DNA from: Enchytraeus crypticus
Lineage: Eukaryota > Annelida > Clitellata > Enchytraeida > Enchytraeidae
Assembly (NCBI GenBank): GCA_905160935.1
Contig: CAJHZI010000478.1
Span: 90,001 to 154,000, forward strand
Reading direction: 5' to 3'
DNA: 64,000 nucleotides
Part shown: piece after piece, positions 22,383-33,320 of the stretch
Layout: every line of letters starts with the position of its first letter
How positions within the stretch are numbered: position 1 is the first letter of the stretch
The notes under the pieces: model-generated
Database searches by the model: none
The model's input: only the letters and a program-made list of their open reading frames with translations
Told to the model about the DNA's origin: nothing
Position numbers and translations under genes: made by a program

Positions 22383-22765
22383 AGAATGTCTTAATAGCGT
22401 AGGGATAATGTGATGAAGTTTTAAATGACAGATCCTGAGGTGAATTGAACCCTCGTGGGTTCGAATCCCAGCCGCGCTGATCTGAGAGTAAAATCTCGGC
22501 CATTAGTTGGACTGATCATACAGAAAATGGACTAAACTGCCTAACGGTTTAAACATTTGGTATTAAAAAGGCTAACAGCTAGTGTTAACGTCAGTTTCCT
22601 CACTCGAAAGCGATGTCAGTAACAGGCGAGCCTGGGATTTGAACCCCCGCACATACTGATCCGCGGTCGAGTATCTTAACGACATCGCCACTGGCTCCAG
22701 CCGGTGACGATGCAAAAGTGATAGATGTCAACGTAGTTGATCATTTCACTATAATGCGTGTTTAC
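22383..22765 (+). repeat. SINE-B copy, split by a SINE-A
   Basis: Family head and B box GGGTTCGAATCC at 22383-22568; the tail resumes at 22713 after the nested element. Confidence 0.9.
22569..22712 (-). repeat. SINE-A copy nested in a SINE-B
   Basis: A full-length reverse SINE-A interrupts the SINE-B tail between GGTATTAAAA and AAAAGTGATAG. Confidence 0.9.
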
Positions 22766-23866
22766 TTTTCTGTAAGTTAACTGTTTGTAGTGAGATTGTC
22801 GAGTTTACGTTGAGTTATGCCACTAAGTGCATTTAATTGTTAATTTCAATCTTTGTTATACTAAGGGTCCTCGAGTAATTCCGTTAGCTCTTCTTTTAAA
22901 ATATCTGATATTTTATGTCTCGCTACTCCCTGCAAAAACTAGTTCTCAATGGGTTAAGTACAGAACGGATTCCTGTGTTGTTTCCTAAAGTAAACCAATC
23001 TAATTTCAGTTATTTAAGGAGCTTAGGCTTTTGTTTACGTACGAGGTAGGCCTATAATACTGCATTTGTTGCTATTTCCATTATAATGGTTCTGTAATGT
23101 ATCACAAAATCTTTCTTAAGTTCTTTCTGGTTAATAGCTAATATGATATTACATTTGTGTTTTTTTATTTTAACTTGGAACGTTCTGGTGCAATTTTATA
23201 AAGTTTTATCCGCGTATGTTCATTATGTAATATAATAAATCTTCTACGTAAGTTATGATTCTAATTTGTTACTGTTAAGTTAATAACTAGTAGATATATG
23301 TTGTTGTATGTGATTGTGTAATATCCTGGATGAACCGCTTTATGTTACTTTATGTGCTTTTGTTTACACGTATGTGTTATGTTTAAGAATTCCTTCTGAG
23401 TTTGTTTTATGCCAGTGTGATACCTTGATGGACTCAGCTATTGTTAGCATTTAAATCATTTTTTCTAAATAATTGTTAATGAAGTTTACTAAAGCACATA
23501 AAATAACATACTAATGAAGTATGTTATTTTATGTGCTTTTGTTTACTTGTATGTGTTTTGTTTAAGAATTTTTCCAAGTTTGTTTTATGGCAGTGTGATA
23601 GCTTGAAGGACTATTGTTAGCACTTAAAAAAATTTCCATATAATTGTTAATGAAGTTTATGTTGTCATTGTGGTTTCCACTATTAAGGCTTGGATTGTTG
23701 TGCTATTGATATAAGACTATTTTTGCTATGTGAAACAGACATGACTCTCAGATATTAGAATTTAGCTCTGCTTTCATTGTATACTGTCGTTTGAAAATGC
23801 AATAGTATTCCAGATATGTTATCATGTCTTATATATTATAGTAGGCTACTAGATGTTGTTGGTTAT

Positions 23867-23940
23867 TCTCGCCCGTCACTGACATCGCTTTCGAGTGAGG
23901 AAACTGACGTTAACCTTAGCTTTATCAGCTTTTAGGCTGC
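23867..23940 (+). repeat. SINE-A 3' half
   Basis: Starts at CTCGCCCGTCACTGACATCG and runs to the AGCTTTTAGG end; the tRNA-like head is absent. Confidence 0.82.
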
Positions 23941-24204
23941 TGTCAAATGTAACTAGATATGTCTATTTTGGTAACTTAATCGACTAGTAACTAGTTACTA
24001 TAAATTTACTCGAACAATATCTAACAATATCTAACAATATCTAACAATATCTAGATTGCAACTTCTTACAGTGGGCTCGCATCCTAATTATAATATTTGT
24101 ACTGTATGTGTCGCTATTTAATTTCTAATTTGTTGGTTGAAAATGTTCAGTAGTTGTACTACTACTACCTATAGACTGTATGTGTAGTATATGCTACAAT
24201 CATC

Positions 24205-24300
24205 AATCTCTTCCTAGTATGATGTCCCTGACATCATACTAGGATGAGGCAACGGACATAAACCTTTATTATTATTATTATTTTTTTATTTATTTTAAAT
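24205..24300 (+). repeat. Repeat-family E 3' end running into (TTA)n
   Basis: GATGTCCCTGACATCATACT, then GAGGCAACGGACATAAACC and TTTATTATTATT. Confidence 0.65.
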
Positions 24301-24391
24301 ATTTTTTTAAATATTTTTTTATTACCCCGGTGTAAAGAACCTGGGGTTTGATAAAAACGATTCGAGCAATACGTGCTGAATCGCCGCCCGG

Positions 24392-24672
24392 CTACTCTAG
24401 GTCATCAATCGGCTTAAAAGAATTGTTGAAGCAGACTGCATTAAATCTTTGCAAAGTCATGGAAAGCCTTTGCCAAAGAAAAGATGTCTCTCGCTTATCG
24501 CTGGTTTGCTCTGCAATAAGTCTGCCTATGCCATTAATAAAGTCAACTCCTTCGGGATTCATCGGGCCCATGGTTTCAATGGCCACCGGAACAACTTCAT
24601 ATCCTAAGGACAGATCACGGTATTTATCCAACTTCCTAGAGGCGGCATGAACAGCAGCACCACCGGCTGTGA
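24392..24672 (-). pseudogene. C-terminal fragment of a non-LTR retrotransposon reverse transcriptase
   Basis: The minus strand codes AAVHAASRKLDKYRDLS, then VVPVAIETMGPMNPEG, DFINGIGRLIAEQT and FLWQRLSMTLQRFNAVC. The pattern of KY-DL, P-A-ETLG, a LI helix and L-QRLS--IQR-NA is what I recall from the C-terminus of invertebrate non-LTR polymerases. There is no reverse transcriptase core here. A TTA microsatellite lies directly upstream in the element's direction. Confidence 0.7.
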
Positions 24673-24673
24673 C

Positions 24674-24735
<62 letters not shown>
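24674..24735 (+). repeat. (TTA)n microsatellite
   Basis: About 20 TTA units at the 5' side of the minus-strand LINE fragment. Confidence 0.97.
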
Positions 24736-25112
24736 GATTTGTACTATTTTATAAAAGACTGTAACTTACTAAATTTCACCAATAGTTAAATACTGACCTA
24801 AGTACTTCCAGGCGTTCCATGAATAAAAGTAGATGTTGATATGCTATAGGTTCATATCAGTATGGGATTGATCTATCATTATGTATGATGCTACAAGGCC
24901 TTATTTTCAGTTTGAACTTTTGGAACACCCTGTACATACAGATGAATGGATTGTTAGAGGCTCGTGTAAAAATGTAATTATATATCGAGTCACTGGACCG
25001 CGAGGTATCGGATAGTCTCACGCAGCCAATACAGGACACTTTAGGATAAACCTTTGAATGCTCTGGATCATCTTCGTAGCTCTATCGTTTATGTAGAAAT
25101 AAGTGCTAGGTT

Positions 25113-25811
25113 CAGTGGCGGATCCATCCCCGTAGGCCCGCCGATAAAAAATGTAAACTATATTTTCATTGTTTTTATGGCAATTTGTTTGTGTAAATAC
25201 GTAAGCTCTAAGAGCAGTGGTTAAGGTGGGGGGGGGGGGACGCGAGGGAATTCAGTTTCATTAGCTCGAATTTGTTCAAGTACGAGCATGCTAGGGGCCC
25301 ATATATGGTATACTAGAGGCCCTGTATAATGTAAGGGGGACTGAAAAATGGTGACCGTTCACTAGCTCTCAATTTTCACTTTAACCACCGTAAAAGAGTA
25401 GCCTAAAAAGGCTTAAGTAAAAAATGTGAATTCTGTCCCGGAGCAGTGATGCAAGTAGCCTTGACTGGGACGGACTTAGCCCCCCCACCGCCAACATTAG
25501 GTCACTTTTGCAATTCTTTCAGATCCGCTGAGTTTCTTCACAGCTGAAATTAACCTACTTTTTCCTAAACAAATGTAGGATTTTAGGCATTTTATGTTTT
25601 CCTCTCACTTTAGTACGGGTATGAGTGGGGTGTAAGATACGGGGATACACTCACTCTATGAGCCGAGGGCAGTAGTGAAAATAGTTCGACCCCCCGATAA
25701 CATTTTTTCTGGTGCGACACAAGTCCCGGAGAGGGGGGGGGGTGTAAGTAAGAAATGTGAACACTGTCTAAACAATTTCGGCCCCCTTAAAAATTCCTGG
25801 ATCCGCCACTA
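25113..25811. mobile_element. TIR-bounded non-autonomous DNA transposon
   Basis: Left end AGTGGCGGATCCA and right end TGGATCCGCCACT form a perfect 13-bp inverted pair. The 0.7-kb interior is richer in G and C runs (poly-G at 25229 and 25732, CCCCCC at 25480) than the surroundings and has no coding frame. No clean target duplication was seen, so the superfamily (hAT-like ends) is uncertain. Confidence 0.7.
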
Positions 25812-25919
25812 GTTAAGTTTAATATCAAATACTCTATTATTATATTAAGTATTATTAGGCTAATCTTTTCTTATAAGCATTGATGTATACTAATTGATAA
25901 ATGATAATTGCAAATTCGT

Positions 25920-26150
25920 CATAATTGTTATGCCTCTCTTCAAGCTCATCATCATCTTTTCTTGAATGCCAGTTTAACTAGGATCGAGATTAGAAAGTTG
26001 TGTAGCAATTTCTGGAGCTTAGGCTCTCACCAACCGAATGCTCTCTCTGTCGTTAGTTGGAATCTTAGTGCTTTATCGCCTTTTACGACACTTGCAGTCC
26101 ACGGTTGGTCTATTCGTCCGCAACCGGGACACAACACGGGTAAATGCTTG
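25920..26150 (+). repeat. Repeat-family D copy
   Basis: GGAGCTTAGGCTCTCACCAA, TATCGCCTTTTACGACACTT and GACACAACACGGG are shared with the copies at 27760 and 31783. It has no coding frame I recognise. Confidence 0.6.
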
Positions 26151-26437
26151 TCTTCATACCAAACTGAAGTGGCATAAATAAATTTGATATTTTAGTGTAT
26201 TCACGGAATTCAGAGTGAACTCGAGTAATTCTTTAATTCGAAACATTTAAAGAACTCGCAGTTTATAGCAATGACTAATTACTAAGTAGCTAATCAATAC
26301 TGATTCTACTTTATAGTATATTGGAATACTCGAAGTTTTGTTCTGCAGAATAACTCGCGTAAATAGGGTTAGTATAAGTTAAAGATTTCTACTCATTCAG
26401 ATGTGCTAACATTTGAATTTACGTATATGTCCGTGAT

Positions 26438-26722
26438 AAAATATATCAGATGTGATATGATATATCAGATGTGATAAGATATATCAGATGTGATACGATA
26501 TATCAGATGTGATAAGATATATCAGATGTGATAAGATATATCAGATGTGGTAAGATATATCAGATGTGATACGATATATCAGATGTGATAAGATATATCA
26601 GATGTGATAAGATATATCAGATGTGATAAGATATATCAGATGTGATACGATATATCAGATGTGATAAGATATATCAGATGTGATAAGATATATCAGATGT
26701 GAGAAGATATATCAGATATTAA
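26438..26722 (+). repeat. 19-bp minisatellite
   Basis: About 15 units of ATATATCAGATGTGATAAG with G/C variants (GATACG, GGTAAG). Confidence 0.95.
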
Positions 26723-27008
26723 AATATATCCTATTTTAAAGGTAGTTGGGAATTAGAATCACTTCGGTACTTAGGACTTATAAATAGAAAAGAAGTAATG
26801 CAAAACAGTTGCCATGTTAATAAATGCTAATATGTTGCTTTATGTGCTAATATGCGATTGGTGAAACATAAATGCTAATCTACTTAAGCTCATATGATTC
26901 ATGTACATGTTGGCTACATTCATATTTTAGGATGCCATTTACTGTAGTACATGTACAATAAATTTTGTTAATAGTATTACTACATGTACACCTGAGTATT
27001 CTTCTTCT

Positions 27009-27380
27009 TTAAGTGCCGTGCCTGTTACAAGCCTGGGTGGGCATGGTCATACTCCTCCATATGTCTCTGTTCATTGTTGCTCTGATCATCTCTGTTTCAG
27101 TTAACTGCATCCATTTGCGAAGACTCTTAATAAACGTCATTCGTTGTCGACCCTTGCATCTTCTTCCTTCTATTATTCCTGTCACTACGGTATTTTCAAC
27201 TATTTTGTTCCGCATAATGTGTCCGAAAAATTTCATCTGTTGTCGTCGTATTCGGTTCAAAAGGTTACAACAAGTTGACATTCTTTGTAGAACATCTTCA
27301 TTTTTAACGTGGTCTTTATAAGATATACGTAGCATTCTTCTATAGAACCACATCTCTGTTGCCTCAAGTTTCGATTCCAT
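27009..27380 (-). pseudogene. C-terminal fragment of a second type of non-LTR reverse transcriptase
   Basis: An open frame of 123 residues reads EATEMWFYRRMLRISYKDHV, KNEDVLQRM, RRQQMKFFGHIMR and IIEGRRCKGRQRMTF, ending near NRHGT. This W-RR-LRI-W--HV / -NE-VL / --GH--R / GK--G-R-R order is the usual C-terminal domain of RTE-like and related invertebrate non-LTR elements. The catalytic part is missing. Confidence 0.85.
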
Positions 27381-27759
27381 TACAGAAGAGATTGTCCAAA
27401 CTGCACTAACCTGAGTATTACTTGTAGTTTACTATCCTTGAATTATGCACTTTATCTAATAAGCACTTTGATCTATTATTGATCTATTGCTGTTTATTTT
27501 CTATTGCTATTATTATTATTATTGCTATTGCTATAACTATGCTATAGTTTTATTGATCTATTGCTAATTAGTGATCTATTGCTCTATAACTCGCTTTCTG
27601 AAAAACGGGCTCAGTACACTGGTAATATTTTCATTATTTTGTACCATATGTACAGCCTTTGAGTACCTGGCGCTGATCATCTAAGTCAGGTCAATCTTTG
27701 TAATTGGTTGGCCACTATGTTTCAATAATGAAACACTATATAATCGCTATCGTCTTCAA

Positions 27760-28120
27760 TGCACTGCCAATTGGCAGGTTCAAGGTACAAATTCATACTC
27801 AAAGTCTGCTTTCTCGCTCCATAAGAGCGCTCCTTAAATCAACAAGTTAATCCCTTCACAAAGTCTACGCCTTATCCATACCTTATGTAACCTATAGTTT
27901 GGGAAAATATGGCTTCTGAGGTGGTTTCCCGTTGCCTTCCTCAGTTAGGTGGATTAATTACCATGTAATCCTGGGGGAAAATATTTCATGGTGAGGTGGG
28001 TCCCCTCTTACCATCCTCAGCTCCTGCCTTTAGTCGCCTCTTACGTACACGCGGCAGATTGTTTGCGGTTGCCCAATTATGCAGTGGTCCAACCACACCC
28101 GAGCACAACATGGGGAATCG
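27760..28120 (+). repeat. Repeat-family D copy, longest
   Basis: TGCCAATTGGCAGGTTCAAG start, GAGGTGGTTTCCCGTTGCC, TAGTCGCCTCTTACGTACAC and GAGCACAACATGGGG end. Confidence 0.65.
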
Positions 28121-28209
28121 CTATATAATAAAATATAGATATAATCGTTATAACTGATTGGCCTATTGCTGTTCTAAGAATCGTTTCATTTATTTCAAAT
28201 TTATTTCAT

Positions 28210-28260
28210 TTAGCGTCCCTGACATTGTCCTATGGCGAGGAACATTAAATTCTTATTGAT
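28210..28260 (+). repeat. Repeat-family E fragment
   Basis: AGCGTCCCTGACATTGTCC, then GGCGAGGAACATTAAATTC. Confidence 0.55.
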
Positions 28261-28334
28261 TGATTTATTGATTTAGTGGGCATGTTTCATCGTCGTCTAT
28301 TGCATCTTTAGTTTATATGTATAATCCTATTGAC

Positions 28335-28712
28335 GGAGAACAAAGATCAGGAAACTAGAAGCATTGGAAATGTGGATATAGAAAAGAATGGAAAGGATTA
28401 GCTGGACTCAAATGGTTAGAAATGAAGAAGTTCTGAAGAGAGTTGGTACAGATAGACAGTCGATAAATGCATTAAGACATAGGAAGAAGATTAGGATGGG
28501 ACATATTCTAAGGGTGGAAAGTACATACTAAAAGAGATCGTTGAAGGCAGAGTGGAAGAAAATAGAGGCAGAGACAGGCCGAGATTAGGTATGTTAGATG
28601 ATTTAAAGATCCTCTCATATGTAGACGTGAAGAGGAAAGCGTAAGACAGAGAAGTGTGTAGGCGTTATATACCACGGACCTGCCAGTAGGCAGTGCACTA
28701 ACAGCGAGATAT
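28335..28712 (+). pseudogene. C-terminal non-LTR retrotransposon fragment with its 3' end
   Basis: Broken frames read ALEMWI-KRME-ISW, NEEVLKRVG, GHILRVES, KEIVEGRVE, RDRPRLGMLDDLK and YIPRTCQ. The frame is interrupted by stops and indels. The 3' end (GACCTGCCAGTAGGCAGTGC) is shared with the other copies of this family. Confidence 0.75.
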
Positions 28713-30538
28713 AGAACTCACCATCACCAGCATTAGTAGCCTGGCGATTTGCAATTGGTAGTGTAGAAACAAAAGTTAGTTGAATATAAAATTGCGCTAA
28801 GTCAAATCTTTATTGGGTCTTGAGGAAAATTACGATGACGAAAGGACGATGATGAGTACGATGCTATAGAACAGGATAGAATGTCGGGTAACTGTTTTAT
28901 GATGATATTGTTTGCCACTGGCCACCTGATACCAGCCACTAAGATCATCTTTCATCCATCCCTACCTTTAACAACCCTCCCCTATCATCTCACCAGCTCC
29001 ACCCATCTGCACTGCGTGCTTCGAATGTAAGAAGATACATTATAATAGAAGAGTTAAAAGTTAGGAGTATCCAAGGTCAAGAGGAAACGATGCCTTAGGT
29101 GATCTGACCTTTGTACATATATTACAGCCGTGGATGAGGAAATTAATAAAGCACCATTTCATATTTTAGAGACTAGCAGAATGAAATAGAGTTTGAAATG
29201 ATTCGAAAACTAAAGATCAGTTAGCTACCTTTTTTTAATCAATACAGTATATATTTAACATATGCGAAATTATTATGCTCTGATTTAGGATAAAGCTAGT
29301 TAACATAAAATATGAAGCAAAACTACTTGAATATACTTCATTTTCTCTTGAAAAATACTCCGGGTACTCTAAAAAAATAAAACCATTGAATGGATCAACT
29401 GGAAGCTATGTCGAACATGTACAAATTACGGAGACAGCTGGAAGACAGGTTTTAAGGAACTTTATGTCTTGGACCTGTCTTTCCACTATACGTACAAATT
29501 TAGGGTAAGCATTGTGTAGTATATAATCGTGAGAGATCCAATGAATATGTGTTAGGTTTTAAAATGTTCCTTAAATTAGTTCATTTTACACGATTTCCCT
29601 CTAGCCTACTAGTCTTACAAGTACATGTTAGATTGGCTACATATAATGTGAGCACGCAAATCAATATGACAGAGATCTTTTATAAAAGGTATTTACTTTT
29701 AAAAATCAAAATATATTTTTTCAATCGTTGGAGGGCGCTACCGTGCAATGATAAACTTTATTGTTTTGTTGAAGGCAACTGCAATGTAATATATCCTCTC
29801 TAGATATTCTATCTAGACATATATTAAATGTAAATTATGACATTTGTTTATCATCATTTCATAAGTAATTGAAATAGAATTTTTAAATTTAACAAAATAC
29901 CATTCTATAAATATATGATGAAATACATAATAAATATATACGAATATAACTTTGCCAGCTGTCAATATAAGCACACACTCACCACTCTCCTACTAGGCTT
30001 TGTTTATTATGTGAGCAGAGTTACCAAAGTTACCAAAACAGTATAAAAGGTCCATATTACTGCTATTCGTGTCGTATTTGAAATTGTGTGACATTAATGA
30101 CACTGGTGACGTGTTATAAAATAAACCAACGGGTTAAGCTCAGGATTTGAAATCCGCACCTGATACAATCAAAATCTTCCACATAGTTTATCAAGCTACG
30201 ACTCGGTCTTCTCTGACCACTAAGTCGTTTTAATTCTCATCTGTGCGCGAAATAAAGGTAGTTTGTTGTAGAAGAAAGAGAGCAGCTGGTTTATTTATGT
30301 CGATCGATGCGATGGGATTATCTGGCATCTAAAGGTCGTTTAGAAGAGAGTTGTGGAAGCCTCTGGTCTAAAGACAACGAGATTTGACGTATGCCGACGT
30401 GACGTAGATGTAAATAAGAAACGTGACCGTCGCCAAGTCCGCTTCGTCCCACAAAATGAGCAGTATAGAGAATTTTGGAGCGAGGGAATTACAGTATTTT
30501 TTCTAGGAATTGGAGGGGCCTATGGGGATTGAATCCAG
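28713..30538. other. Intergenic, nothing recognised
   Basis: AT-rich unique-looking sequence apart from a repeat-D scrap at 29455-29495. Short open frames look random. Confidence 0.55.
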
Positions 30539-30666
30539 TAAAAAAGCTGAAGCTAAGGTTAACGTCAGTTTCCTCACTCGAAAGCGATGTCAGTGACAGA
30601 CGAGCCCATGACTTGAACACTGATCCGCGGTCGAGTATCTTACCGACTTCGCTACTGAATCCAACC
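30539..30666 (-). repeat. SINE-A copy
   Basis: Full-length reverse copy with a short deletion in the B-box region. Confidence 0.87.
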
Positions 30667-30852
30667 AAATGAATCTGATGCTCCAAAGCGAAAGAGTTGA
30701 TTGAGAATATATGAGGGAAAATTTTAAGATTGTGTAACATTTTTATGGTACCTTGGTCAGTGGTAGGAAATGGCTTATTTGAAAGGACACAAATTACTCT
30801 TTGTTGCATTTGAAAAGCTAAATTAGCTGAGTTCTTAATGACTTCAGCTGAG

Positions 30853-30880
<28 letters not shown>
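30853..30880 (+). repeat. (GA)n microsatellite
   Basis: Fourteen GA units. Confidence 0.95.
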
Positions 30881-30883
<3 letters not shown>

Positions 30884-31782
30884 GTTTTATTTTCACAAAA
30901 TTTCGCAGAGTAATCACATCAATCAGCGCGTGACAAAAACTTAAATAGGCATTATCAGAATATAAGTAATAAGTGCAATACGGAAAATCTGGAAAATGAG
31001 GAAATCTGGTTCGAATTGACAGAGCCTATAATTTTCTACAATGGGACGTGCTACCCCTCCTACATTTGTTCTCATTTAACAACGGCGAAATTGCAGCAGG
31101 CGGAAGCAGTTGATTCACTGCAGCTATCTAATCATATGAGCTCTGAATTTTGTTTTCTAGGCCTTTGTTTGCAAAAAACTAAATAAACTAAGAAGAGAGT
31201 TTAAAAGCGCGTCAAAAGCTTTGGCATATTTTTACACATGTGCAGCTGTTGCCACTCACATAAAACTTATTGAAGGTGGCACGCAAGCAATAAGTAGCTT
31301 CATAGCTCATTATATTCGTAGTGTCGAGAAATGTGTGTCTAATTTTTCAAATAAAGGCCGAGGTTGGACTCCGGTTGAGTCAATTAGAGAGAGAGCGTGA
31401 AATCTTTAAAATTTATATGGGCTGATCTGACCCTCCGTGAAAACAATTAGCATACAGCAAGCTTTTAATGCCAGTGCTTGAAATAGTAGGAACTCTATTT
31501 AAGTTTCTTATAATGCATTTGATTCTTCTATGATCGTATGTGTATGTGTGTGCAAATATGTATGTGTCATGTATCTTGATCCTGTCTGCTTTTGACGAAT
31601 AAAGAAATGAATACACGAAAGCACGAGAGTGTGAAACTCAGAGGCATGTGTAATAAAGATAGGCTTGCTGCCCTCCAAATAAATTCTTAACGAATACACT
31701 GGATATTAGTGAAAAAGAGATACGTACTTTTATCACTGAGGAAGAAAAGAGAAATATGCCCCCCCCCCACTCTAGTGCTACT
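30881..31782. other. Intergenic, nothing recognised
   Basis: No convincing coding or structural signal; a C run at 31760. Confidence 0.55.
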
Positions 31783-32015
31783 TAAAAGGTTCAAGGTACA
31801 TTTTTTGGTTAGATTCTGCTCTTTCACTCCAGTTAGAGCACTCCATGGATTAGCGAGTTGATCACATGTGTCTCAATCACATCTGTAAGTAGCATTTACT
31901 TTGACTTCAGCTGATTTCCCAAAACTTCAGCGTTTTTGCTTAGTCGCCTTCTACGACGCATTCAAGTTACTGTTGATCTATGCTTCAGTTGTCAGGACAC
32001 AGAATACGGCGTAAT
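31783..32015 (+). repeat. Repeat-family D copy
   Basis: AAAGGTTCAAGGTACATTTT, TAGTCGCCTTCTACGACGC and GTCAGGACACAGAATACGG. Confidence 0.6.
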
Positions 32016-32090
32016 GTGATGCAGTTATGCATATAATAATACTAATAACAATAATAATAATAATAATTATAATAATAATAATAACAATAA

Positions 32091-33320
32091 TGTTGGGTTC
32101 TCCCGTTGGGTGGCAGTTTTGGCGTTTGCCCCATTTCGGGTGCCAATTGTTGGGTTCCCCAATCCTCTCTCCGTTATAGGAGTTTGGAAATGGAGTCGTG
32201 GGTTCGATTTTTCCAACTCTTCATGCTTTGGCGGTATTAATCTTGAGGATGCAAGGATCTCTTGCTCATATAGCCAGTTAGAGGCTAAATCAATGAGACT
32301 GGAGCTGCTATGAACAGAACTCATGCTTATTCATTCAATGTATGATAGTTTATAGTATGTGTTTATTATTTGTGATTATTTCTTTAAATTCTATCTAAAT
32401 TGAATATTGACACAGAAACTAGTGATTTATTATTTTCAACGATTTATTATTAACAAAGAAACACGATAGCAATATAACAAGTGAAAACATTAAACATAGA
32501 GATAGAATAGAATATTAAACGAACACTACGCAACAATTAATAAAATACTAAAAATAGGCGATAAATACAAAGTCAGTCTACTTATAATCAGTTCGCTAAA
32601 TGTCTGTATTTGCAATTAAAATGAGAGATAGAAAATGGGAAACGAGTTATTGGCTTCAAGGCACTTCTCGCTTATATGATTTGATACTTTCACTCTTTTC
32701 TTCTTTATTATGACTGTTAACACGTGAGATGTTATTTTACAGTCGTTTAGCTGAATCTGTGAAAAAGACGCGTAACTAGAATAGGCAACTAGTAAATTAC
32801 GCTTTTCATAGTTTTTAGAACCTGCAATCGCCTGACTGAGATCTAGCAGGATAACGCTTATCTAGAGTGGACAACTAGAAAATTAGCGTTCTCCGTAGAA
32901 CTTCAGTATTATTCTCTTCTGTCTTCTTTTCTTTCTTTCTTCGGACTGTTAACACAAGAGGTGTTATTTTACAGTCGTTTAGCTGAATCTAAGGCAAAGA
33001 CAATACAAGTAGATTAGGCACTAGTAAATCGCGCTTTCCGTAGAATTCATGATTGTATTCGTTTAGCTGAAATCTATGAGAGCAACACCTATCTAGATTA
33101 GGCACTAGAAAATTAGTGTTCTTCGTAGAATTTCGCTATTTCCTGATTCTGTCTTCCTCTTCAATTTTTTATCTTCAATCTTCAGTCTTCCATTTTCTGT
33201 CTTCAATCTTCACTGCCAACACAAGGTGTTGTAAAGACAGCTATTCACCTGAATTGACGAGAAAACGCTTTATCTAGATTCAACTCTAGTAATCGGCGTT
33301 TCTGGTACAATTAAGGATTT
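32091..33320 (-). repeat. Unclassified retroelement-like region with internal repeats
   Basis: On the minus strand GGAACCCAACA is followed by AT and TGGCACCCGAAATGGGG, which resembles an LTR end and a tRNA primer site. A second GAACCCAACA runs into a TTA-rich tail, which is more like a non-LTR end. From 32690 to 33310 three or four imperfect blocks repeat GACTGTTAACAC, TTTTACAGTCGTTTAGCTGA and AGGCACTAGTAAAT. No polymerase is present. Confidence 0.35.

Noticed and set aside
26438..26722. CRISPR-like array
   Set aside because: Units abut with no unique spacers, and the sequence is eukaryotic; it is a minisatellite. The same applies to 6477-7050 and 49470-50028.
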